Shown here piece by piece: positions 24,371-33,591 of a stretch of 64,000 nt of DNA. A program made the translations under genes and the position numbers. Each line of letters opens with the position of its first letter. The first letter of the stretch is position 1. Below the pieces are notes generated by a model. The model searched no databases and was not told where the DNA came from. It saw only the letters and a list, made by a program, of their open reading frames with translations. Source of the DNA: Pseudomonas putida (GTDB lineage Bacteria > Pseudomonadota > Gammaproteobacteria > Pseudomonadales > Pseudomonadaceae); contig CP047152.1 in assembly GCA_041879295.1 (NCBI GenBank), forward strand, positions 5,399,501 to 5,463,500, written 5' to 3'.

Positions 24371-25270
24371 TCACGCCTGACCGACCACCTGCCCCGTCAA
24401 CAACTCGGCGAATGCCTTGGCCATCACCGAATGACCGCGCTCGCGCTGCACCAGCCACACCGCCGTCATCGCCTCTTCATCGAGCAAGGTACGGTACACC
24501 ACCCCTTCTATGCGCATGCGCTGGAACGACGCCGGCAGCACCGACACCCCTAGCCCCGCCGAGACCAGGCCGATGATGGTCATCGCTTCACCTGCCTCTT
24601 GTGCAAAATGGGGGCTGAAACCTGCATGCCGCGCCAGGCTCAGCAATTGTGCATGCAAGCCGCTGCCATAACTGCGCGGGAAGAACACGAAGGGCTCATG
24701 GGCCAACGCCGCCATGTAGACGCCTTGTTCGGTGCCCTCAGCCAGTGGATGCGAGGCATTGATCACTGCCACCAACGGTTCTCGGAACAACTCGGTGGCC
24801 ACCAACCCCTCCGGCAGCGGCATCGGCCGCATCAACCCCACCTCGATGGACTCGTCGAATACCCCTTCGGCCACGTCACGGCTGCTCAATTCCTTGAGGT
24901 TCAGGTGCACCGCCGGAAAGCGCTGACGGAAGGCATGAATGGCCTTGGGGATTTTGGAGGTGAACGGGGCCGAGGAGGTGAAGCCGATTTTCATCTCACC
25001 CAGCTCGCCCAACTGCGCACGCCGGGCTACATCCGCAGCCTTCTCCACCTGCGCCAATACCTGGCGCGCTTCCTCGAGGAACAATCGACCGGCCTCGCTC
25101 AGTTCGACACGACGATTGGTCCGGTCGAACAACCGGGCCCCCAACTCCTGCTCAAGGGCCTGGATCTGCTGACTCAAGGGCGGCTGGGAAATACCCAGCT
25201 GCTGGGCGGCGCGGCCAAAGTGCAGCTCTTCGGCCACAGCAATGAAGTAACGCAGATGACGCAGTTCCAT
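24371..25270 (-). CDS. ynfL: LysR-family regulator, YnfL-like
   Basis: The 299-residue protein starts MELRHLRYFIAVAEELHFGR and has the LysR winged helix (AAQQLGISQPPLSQQIQALE) in residues 15-50, then a substrate-binding-like effector domain (MKIGFTSSAPFTSKIPKAI; AMTIIGLVSAGLGVSVLPAS). It closely resembles my recollection of E. coli YnfL over its length. It is divergent from the adjacent ynfM-like exporter, as in E. coli, so it probably controls that gene with an unknown effector. The start at 25270 is preferred to a longer frame at 25303 on homology. Confidence 0.88.
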   Translation of the reverse strand: MELRHLRYFIAVAEELHFGRAAQQLGISQPPLSQQIQALEQELGARLFDRTNRRVELSEAGRLFLEEARQVLAQVEKAADVARRAQLGELGEMKIGFTSSAPFTSKIPKAIHAFRQRFPAVHLNLKELSSRDVAEGVFDESIEVGLMRPMPLPEGLVATELFREPLVAVINASHPLAEGTEQGVYMAALAHEPFVFFPRSYGSGLHAQLLSLARHAGFSPHFAQEAGEAMTIIGLVSAGLGVSVLPASFQRMRIEGVVYRTLLDEEAMTAVWLVQRERGHSVMAKAFAELLTGQVVGQA

Positions 25271-25378
25271 GATCCGCTCCAAACAAGTCGCCAAACATCT
25301 CAAATAGGTCGAACAATATATTGGATCTAATCGTTAGCCAGCTATATGCTTTTTTCATTGCGCCAGAGGTACCCGTCC

Positions 25379-26623
25379 GTGAAAACTGCAGTAGCCCCCC
25401 TCCTCCTTGAGCCAAAGCCTGCCATCCTGACCGAAATGTGGATCGAAAAAGGCACACCCGCCTTCATGAAAACCGTGCTGGCCTTGTTCAGCGGCGGTTT
25501 CGCCACCTTCGCCTTGCTGTACTGCGTACAGCCGATGATGCCTCTGCTATCCAGGGAGTTTGCCATCAACGCGGCGCAGAGCAGCCTGGTGCTGTCGGTG
25601 TCCACCGCCATGCTGGCGTTCGGCCTGCTGATCACCGGCCCCATTTCTGACCGCATCGGACGCAAGCCCGTGATGGTGTTCGCGCTGGTCTGCGCCGCCC
25701 TGTCCACCTTGGCCAGCGCAGTGATGCCCAGCTGGGAGCTGGTACTGGCCACCCGCGCCTTGGTCGGCCTGTCGCTGAGCGGCCTGGCGGCAGTGGCGAT
25801 GACCTACCTGAGCGAAGAGATCCACCCGCAACACATTGGCCTGGCCATGGGCCTGTACATCGGCGGCAACGCGATTGGCGGCATGAGCGGGCGGCTCATC
25901 ACTGGCGTACTGATCGACTTCGTCAGCTGGCACACGGCGATGCTGACCATTGGCGGCCTGGCCCTGGTGGCCGCACTGGTGTTCTGGAAGGTGCTGCCGG
26001 AGTCACGCAATTTCCGCGCACAGACGATGAACCCACGCAGCCTGCTGGACGGTTTTGTCGTGCACTTCAAGGACGCCGGCCTGCCCTGGCTGTTCCTTGA
26101 AGCCTTCCTGCTGATGGGCGCCTTCGTCACCCTGTTCAACTACATCGGCTACCGCCTGCTGGCCGAGCCCTATCACATGAACCAGGCGCTGGTCGGCTTG
26201 CTGTCGGTGGTTTACCTGTCGGGCATCTACAGTTCGGCACAGGTCGGCGCCTTGGCGGACAAGCTGGGCCGGCGCAAGGTATTCTGGGCCAGCATCGTGG
26301 TAATGGCGGTTGGCTTGCTGATGACACTGGCCAGTCCCCTGGTGATGGTGATCGTGGGCATGCTGGTGTTCACCTTCGGCTTCTTTGGTGCGCACTCGGT
26401 GGCCAGCAGCTGGATCGGCCGCCGGGCACTGAAGGCAAAGGGGCAGGCGTCGTCACTGTACCTGTTCTGCTACTACGCCGGCTCCAGCGTGGCCGGTACG
26501 GCGGGCGGGGTGTTCTGGCACCAGTGGGGCTGGAACGGGATAGGGCTGTTCATTGGCAGCTTGCTGGCGGTGGCATTGCTGGTGGCGTTGCACCTGAGCC
26601 GCCTGCCGGCCAAAGCAACCTGA
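25379..26623 (+). CDS. ynfM: MFS transporter, YnfM-like
   Basis: Twelve-segment major facilitator protein of 414 residues, in the inner membrane. Blocks such as ALFSGGFATFALLYCVQPMM, MTYLSEEIHPQHIGLAMGLY, IGGMSGRLITGVLIDF and HSVASSWIGRRALKAKGQAS match the E. coli YnfM protein as I recall it. The GTG at 25379 after AGAGG is chosen; it gives 23 residues before the conserved IEKGTPAFM block, and an ATG at 25346 is possible. Substrate unknown; family members are drug or metabolite exporters. Divergent from the LysR gene. Confidence 0.88.
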   Translation: MKTAVAPLLLEPKPAILTEMWIEKGTPAFMKTVLALFSGGFATFALLYCVQPMMPLLSREFAINAAQSSLVLSVSTAMLAFGLLITGPISDRIGRKPVMVFALVCAALSTLASAVMPSWELVLATRALVGLSLSGLAAVAMTYLSEEIHPQHIGLAMGLYIGGNAIGGMSGRLITGVLIDFVSWHTAMLTIGGLALVAALVFWKVLPESRNFRAQTMNPRSLLDGFVVHFKDAGLPWLFLEAFLLMGAFVTLFNYIGYRLLAEPYHMNQALVGLLSVVYLSGIYSSAQVGALADKLGRRKVFWASIVVMAVGLLMTLASPLVMVIVGMLVFTFGFFGAHSVASSWIGRRALKAKGQASSLYLFCYYAGSSVAGTAGGVFWHQWGWNGIGLFIGSLLAVALLVALHLSRLPAKAT

Positions 26624-26643
26624 ACGCACAAGCAATACGGACT

Positions 26644-27114
26644 TCAGCCTTCAGCCAGCGCCATAGCCAACTGCACCTGCAACTGTTCATCCACAGCCTG
26701 CAACTGCAGGCGCTGAACCTGTCCACCGTCCCGTTCCAGGGCATGCAACCAACTCAGCACAGCAGCTGGCGGGCCTTGCAGGCTGACCTCCAGCTGCCCC
26801 TCCCTGGCCTCCAGGCCCGCAACATGCAGGCCGGCAAGCCGTGCACGCTCGCTCAAACTGGCAGGCGTGAGCGGCTCGGAAGTGCCAGCCGACTGAGGTT
26901 GGCGTTGGGTAACACGCTTCAACAGCGCAGCCAACGCTTGTTCTTGCACAAGGTGAGCCTCAGCATTACGCAAACGGATCTGGCTCGGTAACCAGGCCAG
27001 CTGCCAGACAATCAACAGGCCCACAGCCCAAAGTGCCAGCGTCAAAATCGTTCGCCTGGCAGCCGGTATCTGCTGCCACTGCTGCGCCAGCGCCTTTTTG
27101 TTCAAGCGTTTCAT
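26644..27114 (-). CDS. gspM: Type II secretion inner-membrane protein GspM
   Basis: Assembly-platform protein that partners GspL. The 156 residues begin with a short cytoplasmic tail, one membrane segment at about 20-43 (TILTLALWAVGLLIVWQLAW), then a periplasmic ferredoxin-like domain (LQGPPAAVLSWLHALERDGG, VQRLQLQAVDE). It overlaps gspL by 4 bases and is the last gene of the cluster, convergent with ynfM only 20 bases away. No gspN or prepilin peptidase gene follows. Confidence 0.9.
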   Translation of the reverse strand: MKRLNKKALAQQWQQIPAARRTILTLALWAVGLLIVWQLAWLPSQIRLRNAEAHLVQEQALAALLKRVTQRQPQSAGTSEPLTPASLSERARLAGLHVAGLEAREGQLEVSLQGPPAAVLSWLHALERDGGQVQRLQLQAVDEQLQVQLAMALAEG

Positions 27115-28223
27115 TCAGCCTCCAGCCAGGAGATGGTTGCCCGTACACCTTCGCCGACCTGCCGTGCGTGCCCCATCCTCACCCCTGGGGCACGCTGGCG
27201 AAGGCGTTCCAGATCATCGAAACCTTGGGCGACGACGTCGATGGTCCAACCCTCTGAGGTCTTGGCCTCGGCGTGCTCGATCGTAACGTTGCCAACACCC
27301 GCCAACGGGTCTGCAAGCATCGCCAACCGCTCGACAGCCGTCGGTGGTCCAGGCCGTTGCTCCAGAGCCTGGACCTGAGCGGCCAGGTCAGCGCCGGGCA
27401 CCTGCCCGGGAGCCCAGCGCGCGAACATCTGCACGTTTTCGGCATGCTGCAGTAAAGCTTGCTGCTGCAGCCAGTCGGCACGCAGGTAACCAGCCAGACA
27501 TACCAGCAGCAGCGCTGCCAGCATGCCACCGCCCAAGGCTTGCCAGGGCGGGCTGCTACGCTGTCGACGCATCGTGCCCTGGCGCAGGTCCACCGCAGTG
27601 CCGCCCCCGTCCACCAGCCTGCCAACAGCACTGGCGACATGCTTGTCGCTCAAAGCCTCGCCAGGCGAACCCGGCTCGGCCAGCCAGAGCCGGGGAGCCA
27701 AGCGGCGCGACAACACATGAGCCTGCCGTTCACTGACAGCCAGGCGCGTACCGTCCGCCCCACCCAACAGCCAGCGACCCTCGAACCATAGCGCGCAAGC
27801 CTCCTCAGTGCCCAACAGGTCGGCGTCTACATGCACCGCAACCGGGTCGATGCCCTGTGCCTGCAACATCGACATGAGGTGTCGATACTCCTCCAGCGCG
27901 ACTGTCACAACTTGCCGGTAACCACCTGCGTCTGGGGGACCGAATGCCAAATGCAAGGTTTCCAGTGCCTCAGCAAGCTGCTCCTCGGCAGCGTAAGCCA
28001 GCGACTCGCGCGTCGGCCGCCTGCCCGGCACCGGGTCCAGCTTGCAGCATCCGGCCATCTCCATCGGCAACACCAGTACCACGGCAGCACCCGCCAACCA
28101 AGTAGGTAGCGCCCCGAGGGTGGTTCGGCATTGTTCGCCTTGCGCCGTGTACAGCAGCGCCGGCCACTGCAGCCCCGCGGCAGGCATGCCTTGGGCCAGT
28201 AAAAACAGGTAATGCCTACTCAT
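27111..28223 (-). CDS. gspL: Type II secretion inner-membrane protein GspL
   Basis: Links the GspE ATPase to the periplasmic pseudopilus. The 370-residue protein has a cytoplasmic actin-like part (about 1-230), one membrane segment near 235-255 (GGGMLAALLLVCLAGYL), and a periplasmic ferredoxin-like domain. It starts inside gspK (8-base overlap) and ends inside gspM (4-base overlap), which suggests translational coupling. Sequence identity to the family is not striking outside the overall plan, so the call also rests on position. Confidence 0.88.
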   Translation of the reverse strand: MSRHYLFLLAQGMPAAGLQWPALLYTAQGEQCRTTLGALPTWLAGAAVVLVLPMEMAGCCKLDPVPGRRPTRESLAYAAEEQLAEALETLHLAFGPPDAGGYRQVVTVALEEYRHLMSMLQAQGIDPVAVHVDADLLGTEEACALWFEGRWLLGGADGTRLAVSERQAHVLSRRLAPRLWLAEPGSPGEALSDKHVASAVGRLVDGGGTAVDLRQGTMRRQRSSPPWQALGGGMLAALLLVCLAGYLRADWLQQQALLQHAENVQMFARWAPGQVPGADLAAQVQALEQRPGPPTAVERLAMLADPLAGVGNVTIEHAEAKTSEGWTIDVVAQGFDDLERLRQRAPGVRMGHARQVGEGVRATISWLEAE

Positions 28224-29073
28224 CTGGCCTTTGCTCCGGTTGTGCAGAATATGAACGTCGCATGACGCGCACTTGGTGCGTGTCCAAATCGATTTCCAGG
28301 TCGCTGTAGAGGTACATCCGCCTGCCTGCCAGTTCTGCCTGAACCTCCAGGCGGTACCATCGGCTCGTCACGGATAAACCATGACTGTCGACGCCCAGGC
28401 CGTCCAACGAGGGGAGTGCCAGAAAACGTTGCACGGTGGGAATGCCATGCTCGGGGCGCTCGCCTACCAACTGCCGCGCAACAGACAGCTCCACACCTTC
28501 AAGGGCCGCCAGCAACCGTGCCGAAGCCGTATTGATGTTCAGCCCTGCTGTGCGCGGCAGGGCTGTCACCCAAGGCTGCAACCGCGCCACGGCTTGAGCA
28601 TCCATGCCTGGTAGCGCACGCAGCTGGGAAGGGTCGAGCATGGGCTGCCCCAGCAGCGGATCGAGCGCTGGAGGTTCGATCTTCAATGACCGGCAAAGGC
28701 GTTTCCAGCGCTTGAGCAAGACTGGATTGGGTGTCCCGTTCACCGTCAGGGCAGCGAGGTTGAACCGGCCTGAAAGGTCTTCCAGGCGATAGCGGAGCTG
28801 GCCTTCACCAAGACTCAGCTGACGGCTGCGCGCCCAGGGCTGGCCGAGATGGGTCACCTGAAGCACAGTGGCAACCTGCTGCTTCAAATGCCCCAGCGCA
28901 TGACGCTCCCCGGCCAGCGCCAGTTTCAGCAACTGCGATGCGTCAATCTGCTGGCCCACACTGCCCAGCATTCCCTGATGGCTGCGCAACATCCCGGCCA
29001 CCAGGAACGACAACAGCGCCATGGCCAGTAGCACGGTAACCAGCGCCAGGCCACGCTGCTGCGCGCTTTTCAC
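28216..29073 (-). CDS. gspK: Type II secretion minor pseudopilin GspK
   Basis: Large minor pseudopilin thought to cap the pseudopilus. The 285-residue protein starts MKSAQQRGLALVTVLLAMAL: a prepilin-type leader ending in Gly, followed by a hydrophobic helix with Val where other pseudopilins have Glu at position 5, which is characteristic of GspK. The middle (LEDLSGRFNLAALTVNG) and the GINTASARLLAAL-like block, here LNINTASARLLAALEG, match the family. It overlaps gspJ by 4 bases. Confidence 0.92.
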   Translation of the reverse strand: MKSAQQRGLALVTVLLAMALLSFLVAGMLRSHQGMLGSVGQQIDASQLLKLALAGERHALGHLKQQVATVLQVTHLGQPWARSRQLSLGEGQLRYRLEDLSGRFNLAALTVNGTPNPVLLKRWKRLCRSLKIEPPALDPLLGQPMLDPSQLRALPGMDAQAVARLQPWVTALPRTAGLNINTASARLLAALEGVELSVARQLVGERPEHGIPTVQRFLALPSLDGLGVDSHGLSVTSRWYRLEVQAELAGRRMYLYSDLEIDLDTHQVRVMRRSYSAQPEQRPDE

Positions 29074-29669
29074 AGAGTGCCCCCGGCCAGCGGCAGCACG
29101 CGGCGTATCGCCTGCAATCGTTTGGTCGACAACATCACCTCAAGTGCCTGCGGTGGTTGCCGGGTGTGGGCCGATGGCCACTCGGGTTGCCAGCCCACAC
29201 CGGCTGCATGCATGCGCCAACGCAACTCGACAACCCCCTCCAACAGGCGCTGAGGCTGGCCCTGGCCATTTTCCAGCCCGCGGCGTTGGCGCCACAGCAC
29301 ACCTTCCGCCAACCAATACTCCACGACTCTCAGATCGCTGCGTGGTAACGGCTGGCTGTCACGCTCCGCTCCCAGTACCCAGCTCACCCGATGCTTTTCC
29401 AGCGTCACGCCATGACCGCTGCCCTTTGCCTTGCCCGCATGCCAATAACCCTGCAAGGCATCTCGCTGCATTACGCTCATCGCCCGGCCAAGGGCTCGCA
29501 GTTCAGCGGCCTGGGGCTGACGTACCGTATCCGTCTGTAACACTGCTGCCACCAACTGGCTCGTCCCTTGAGCCAGCAGGGCAAATACGGCAATGGCCAG
29601 CAACAGCTCCAGCAGGGTGAAGCCCCGCTGGCGGCCCGCTGTTTTGCTTTCATGGCAGAGCATTGCCAC
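29070..29669 (-). CDS. gspJ: Type II secretion minor pseudopilin GspJ
   Basis: Component of the GspH-I-J-K pseudopilus tip. The 199-residue protein has a prepilin leader (RQRG) cut before FTLLELLLAIAVFALLAQGT, then the GspJ-like globular domain with MSVMQRDALQGYW and LLEGVVELRWRMH. The first ATG is used (20-base overlap with gspI), giving a slightly long leader; a later start would also fit. Order and overlaps match gspI-J-K of other systems. Confidence 0.92.
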   Translation of the reverse strand: MAMLCHESKTAGRQRGFTLLELLLAIAVFALLAQGTSQLVAAVLQTDTVRQPQAAELRALGRAMSVMQRDALQGYWHAGKAKGSGHGVTLEKHRVSWVLGAERDSQPLPRSDLRVVEYWLAEGVLWRQRRGLENGQGQPQRLLEGVVELRWRMHAAGVGWQPEWPSAHTRQPPQALEVMLSTKRLQAIRRVLPLAGGTL

Positions 29670-30033
29670 CCTCCAGCCAGCCCGTGGCCTGGTGGAGCAC
29701 TGTGCGATCTGCAGCCAGCCCTACAGTGATGGATACTTCGATCAATCCCACATCGACCAGGTGATGCATCGACTCCCGCACGAACCAGGTGCGCTGGCCA
29801 AAAACGACTGTCTCGGCGCGCTGCCCTGCAACGGGCAGTGGGTTAAGGCCAAGCTCGGTCAAACGGTTATCAGCGATCCAACTTGCGAACAACCGGTCAT
29901 GGGCACCCTGCGTTTGCACCAACACGTGCTGGCTGGCGGCAGTCACGGCCGCAGCCAATACGGCAAAGATCGCCAACGCCACCAGCACTTCCAGCAACGT
30001 GAATCCGCGTTCAGAGGTGAAGGTGGGGGTCAT
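29650..30033 (-). CDS. gspI: Type II secretion minor pseudopilin GspI
   Basis: A 127-residue minor pseudopilin. The prepilin site ERG-FTLLEVLVALAIFAVLAA is followed by an N-terminal helix and the GspI motif ASWIADNRLTELGL. Its start lies 23 bases inside gspH, and its end overlaps gspJ by 20 bases, so these three are translated from tightly coupled frames. Confidence 0.93.
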   Translation of the reverse strand: MTPTFTSERGFTLLEVLVALAIFAVLAAAVTAASQHVLVQTQGAHDRLFASWIADNRLTELGLNPLPVAGQRAETVVFGQRTWFVRESMHHLVDVGLIEVSITVGLAADRTVLHQATGWLEGGNALP

Positions 30034-30475
30034 TCAGGCCATCGCTCGATACATGGGCAAGCCGCACACCTGCCTCAAGGAAATACAACAGGAACGGGGT
30101 GTACTCATCGTTGCTGGCAAACGTGAGTTGTGCTGTTTCGCCGTGCCTCGAAAGCCCTGCCGGCAACCCGTCGATCTCCAGCCGCAGGCTCAGGCTCAAA
30201 CTACGGCGCTGCCCCGTCGGCATCCAGGTTTGCCCCGTACGCAACATCAACTGGTAGCCGTCAGTGTCGATGCGAATACCCAGGGTCTGCCCCTCGAGCA
30301 CTGCTCGCTGCCTGGCCTGTTGAACCACCTGCAGGAACAGCCCGGCCTCCTGGCGTGCGGTCCGTTGCGGATCGTGCCCGACCATCAAACCGCTCATGCC
30401 CATGACGATACCTGCCAGTACCAGTACCAACAGCAATTCAAGGAGGGTAAAACCCTGGGAGCGGCGCCGGATCAT
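30011..30475 (-). CDS. gspH: Type II secretion minor pseudopilin GspH
   Basis: A 154-residue minor pseudopilin with the processing site SQG-FTLLELLLVLVLAGIVMG and the GspH feature FLQVVQQARQRAVLEGQTLG, followed by a beta-rich C-terminal domain (GIRIDTDGYQLML). Overlaps gspG by 4 bases and gspI by 23. Confidence 0.92.
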   Translation of the reverse strand: MIRRRSQGFTLLELLLVLVLAGIVMGMSGLMVGHDPQRTARQEAGLFLQVVQQARQRAVLEGQTLGIRIDTDGYQLMLRTGQTWMPTGQRRSLSLSLRLEIDGLPAGLSRHGETAQLTFASNDEYTPFLLYFLEAGVRLAHVSSDGLNDPHLHL

Positions 30476-30918
30476 TCGTCCCAGTTACCGATGTCTGTAT
30501 CCAAGCCTTCACCACCCGCTTGGCCATCGGCACCTAACGAGTACAGGTCATAGCCCTGGCCCGAGCGCACTCCGGGGCTTGCGTACCGGTAAGGCGCCCC
30601 CCAAGGGTCTGACGCAGCGCGCTTGAGGTAGCCCTGGGCGTTCCACTGACGCGGCAGAGGCGCCACGCTTGGGCGCCGAACCAGCGCTTCGAGGCCTTGA
30701 GCCGTGGTCGGATAACGCCCGTTATCCAGCCGGTAGATCTCCAGTGCAGTGGAAATGGACTGAATATCGGTGCGCGCCGCCGTGACCTTGGCATGGTCCG
30801 GGCGGCTCATGACATTGGGCAGCACCAATGCTCCGAGTACACCAAGGATGATGACTACGACCATGATTTCGATAAGGGTGAAGCCACGTTGCGAGTGACG
30901 TGCAGAGCCATTGAGCAT
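30472..30918 (-). CDS. gspG: Type II secretion major pseudopilin GspG
   Basis: Main subunit of the pseudopilus that pushes cargo through the secretin. The 148-residue protein has the leader SQRG then FTLIEIMVVVIILGVLGALV, and the strongly conserved GspG body (TDIQSISTALEIYRLDNGRY, PTTAQGLEALV, SDPWGAPYRY, and the acidic end YSLGADGQAGGEGLDTDIGN that carries calcium ligands in homologues). It needs a prepilin peptidase, which is not encoded in this window. Confidence 0.97.
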   Translation of the reverse strand: MLNGSARHSQRGFTLIEIMVVVIILGVLGALVLPNVMSRPDHAKVTAARTDIQSISTALEIYRLDNGRYPTTAQGLEALVRRPSVAPLPRQWNAQGYLKRAASDPWGAPYRYASPGVRSGQGYDLYSLGADGQAGGEGLDTDIGNWDE

Positions 30919-30919
30919 G

Positions 30920-32125
30920 TCAGTTGACCAGTTGGTTGAGGTTGAGAATAGGCAGCAGAATGGCCAGGACGATGAACAGCACGATGCCCCCCATCACCAG
31001 CAGCATCAGGGGCTCGCACAGGCTGACCAGTAACGAGATACGACCTGCCAGGTGCTTTTCCTGAAGGTCGGCAGCGCGCTCGAGCATGCTGTCCAGCTCC
31101 CCTGCTCGCTCACCACTGGCAATCATGTGCAGCATGAGCGCAGGCAGGGTTTTACTGCGCGCCAGACTGCTGGCCAGCGTTGCACCTTCGGCTACTTCGC
31201 GCACGGCAGTCAGCAAGCGTTCCCGTAGCACCAGATTGCCGACTACCCCGGCGCCAATGCTCATTGCTTCCACCAGCACGACACCACTACGGCCAAGAAT
31301 TGCCAGGGTACTGACGAAGCGGGCGGCTTCACGTGTGCGAACGAATTCGGCATAGCCGGGCAACTGCAACGCCAGGGCATGCCATTGCCGTTTGCGTGCG
31401 GGGTGGTGAAGTGCCAGGGCAATCGATGCGATCAACGCAGCCAGCGCCAGCACTGCGATCACCCCATAGCGCCCGGCCGCGTCACTGAGCGCGATCAATA
31501 CCCGTGTCGCCAGCGGAAGTTGGGCGTGGTCACGACTGAATGCCTGAACAACGTCCGGTACTACATAACCGAGCAGAAAACCCACCACCAACAGCGATAC
31601 CACCATCAGGATCGCGGGATAGGCCATCGCCAGCTGTACCCTCTGGCGTAACGCCTGCTGATGTTCGCCATGCTCGGCCAACCGTTCAAGCACGGCAGCC
31701 AGGTACCCGGAGCGCTCTGCAGCAGCTATGGTTGCGCGGTAGACAACCGGGAATGCCAATGGGTAGTGCGCCAGTGCATCTGCAAACGTATTGCCTTCCA
31801 CTACCCGCTCAGCGACCCCGAGCAACACCTGCCGGACCTGCCGTTGACCGTTCTGGGCAGCCACCGCCTGTAGCGCCTCGGTCAGCGGCACGCCCGCCTG
31901 CAAAAGGGTCGACAGTTGACGCGTCAACAGGCACCGCCGGGCAAGCGTCAATCGCCTGCGCACGGGCACGATGGAAAATGAAGACTGCCTGGCCGCTTTG
32001 ACCTTGAGCACGAACAGGCCCTGATCACGCAGCTGCTGCCGGGCCTGTTGCGCACTACTGGCCTCTACGCAGCCGCGCTGACGAACGCCGCTATTGTTCC
32101 GTGCGATGAAGCTGAAAACCGCCAT
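30920..32125 (-). CDS. gspF: Type II secretion platform protein GspF
   Basis: Polytopic inner-membrane protein of the assembly platform. The 401 residues hold two T2SSF repeats (LTRQLSTLLQAGVPLTEALQ and, later, FVSTLAILGRSGVVLVEAMS) and three hydrophobic segments, ending in LLVMGGIVLFIVLAILLPIL. Lies one base after gspG in the cluster order and two bases from gspE. Confidence 0.96.
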   Translation of the reverse strand: MAVFSFIARNNSGVRQRGCVEASSAQQARQQLRDQGLFVLKVKAARQSSFSIVPVRRRLTLARRCLLTRQLSTLLQAGVPLTEALQAVAAQNGQRQVRQVLLGVAERVVEGNTFADALAHYPLAFPVVYRATIAAAERSGYLAAVLERLAEHGEHQQALRQRVQLAMAYPAILMVVSLLVVGFLLGYVVPDVVQAFSRDHAQLPLATRVLIALSDAAGRYGVIAVLALAALIASIALALHHPARKRQWHALALQLPGYAEFVRTREAARFVSTLAILGRSGVVLVEAMSIGAGVVGNLVLRERLLTAVREVAEGATLASSLARSKTLPALMLHMIASGERAGELDSMLERAADLQEKHLAGRISLLVSLCEPLMLLVMGGIVLFIVLAILLPILNLNQLVN

Positions 32126-32127
32126 GC

Positions 32128-33591
32128 TCAGTCCTGGCCAGTCACGCGCAAAAGTTCTGCGGCGCTGGTCTGTCCCATACAGACCCTTTGCACGCCATGC
32201 TGAAACAGGCTGGCTGAGTCGCCACGGACTATTTCGCGCATGGTCGCTTGTGACGCCCGGGCGTGAATCGCCTGGGCCAACTGTTCATCGACGACAACCA
32301 TTTCGTGTAACGCCAGGCGGCCGCTGTAGCCCTGCTGACACTGTTCACACCCCACCGCCTGATAGACATGCGTCGGCAGCTCCTTGGGGTAGCCCAGGGC
32401 ACTGGCCATGGCATCATCGACCACACAGGCAGCCTTGCAGTGCGGGCACAGCACCCGCACCAGCCGCTGAGCCATGACGCCGGCAAGGGAAGTAGCAAGC
32501 AGGCAGGTATCAACGCCCATGTCCGCCAGCCGCGTGATGGCCCCCAAAGCGCTGTTGGTATGCAAGGTCGAGAGCACCAGATGCCCGGTCAGGGATGCCT
32601 GCACGGCAATATCGGCAGTTTCACGGTCACGAATTTCGCCCACCATCACAACGTCCGGATCTTGGCGAAGTATCGCCCGAAGACCTCGGGCGAAGGTCAT
32701 GTCCACCTTGGTGTTGACCTGGGTCTGGCCTATGCCGGGCAGGTGATATTCGATCGGATCCTCGACAGTAAGAATGTTGCGGGACTCCCGGTTAAGCACC
32801 GAAAGCGCCGTATAAAGCGTTGTGGTCTTGCCGGACCCGGTTGGTCCTGTAACCAGGAAGATGCCATTTGGCCTGTCCAGCATGGCGAGGAAGGCCTTGC
32901 TCACCGAAGCCTCCATTTGCATGTGCTGGATATCCAGGCGCACTGCCTGCTTGTCCAGCAACCGCAGCACAACGCGCTCGCCGTGAGCAGCGGGCAACGT
33001 CGACACCCGCACATCCACCTCATGGCCTGCCAGGCGCAAGCTGATGCGGCCATCCTGGGGCACACGCTTCTCGGCGATATCCAGACGCGCCATGACCTTG
33101 ATACGCGACACCAGCAGCGCCGCCAGCGCCCGTGGCGGCGACAGGACCTCACGCATGACGCCATCGATACGCATGCGTACCCGCAACTGTTGTTCGAAGG
33201 TTTCCAAGTGGATATCCGAGGCGCGCGACCTGACTGCTTCGCTGAGCAAGGCATTGAGCAAGCGGATAATCGGCGCGTCCCCTTGCTGGTCGAGCAGGTC
33301 GCATGACTGCGGCAAGGCTTGCGCCAGGCGTGGTAAGTCAATCTGCTCATCCAGCCCCTGGATGACGGTATGGGCAGCGTCCTGAGTACCGCCATAGCAA
33401 GCGGCAAGGCGCTCGGCAAAATGCCCTTCATCGACCAGACGCAGCGGCCAGTGACTGCCTGTCACGCGCAACACCTCAGAAAGCACCTGCAGCGAGGCGC
33501 TGTCGCGCATCAAAACGGCCGGTTCTGCCGCCTGCCGGTCCAGCAGAATGCCGTGGCGCCGGGCAAAGCCGAATGAGAGTTCAGGGTTCAA
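32128..33591 (-). CDS. gspE: Type II secretion ATPase GspE
   Basis: Cytoplasmic hexameric ATPase powering pseudopilus growth. The 487-residue protein has Walker A GPTGSGKT at residues 249-256, the Asp-box/Walker B region (DPDVVMVGEIRDRETADIA), the His-box (GHLVLSTLHTNSALGAITRL), and the four-cysteine zinc motif (CPHC...CEQC) near 400-435. The N-terminal domain is short, so it may lack one of the two N-terminal domains of longer GspE proteins. Overlaps gspD by 4 bases. Confidence 0.97.
   Translation of the reverse strand: MNPELSFGFARRHGILLDRQAAEPAVLMRDSASLQVLSEVLRVTGSHWPLRLVDEGHFAERLAACYGGTQDAAHTVIQGLDEQIDLPRLAQALPQSCDLLDQQGDAPIIRLLNALLSEAVRSRASDIHLETFEQQLRVRMRIDGVMREVLSPPRALAALLVSRIKVMARLDIAEKRVPQDGRISLRLAGHEVDVRVSTLPAAHGERVVLRLLDKQAVRLDIQHMQMEASVSKAFLAMLDRPNGIFLVTGPTGSGKTTTLYTALSVLNRESRNILTVEDPIEYHLPGIGQTQVNTKVDMTFARGLRAILRQDPDVVMVGEIRDRETADIAVQASLTGHLVLSTLHTNSALGAITRLADMGVDTCLLATSLAGVMAQRLVRVLCPHCKAACVVDDAMASALGYPKELPTHVYQAVGCEQCQQGYSGRLALHEMVVVDEQLAQAIHARASQATMREIVRGDSASLFQHGVQRVCMGQTSAAELLRVTGQD

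Noticed and set aside
26624..26643. Possible terminator between ynfM and gspM
   Set aside because: Only 20 bases separate the two stops, and no stem or T-run is visible.
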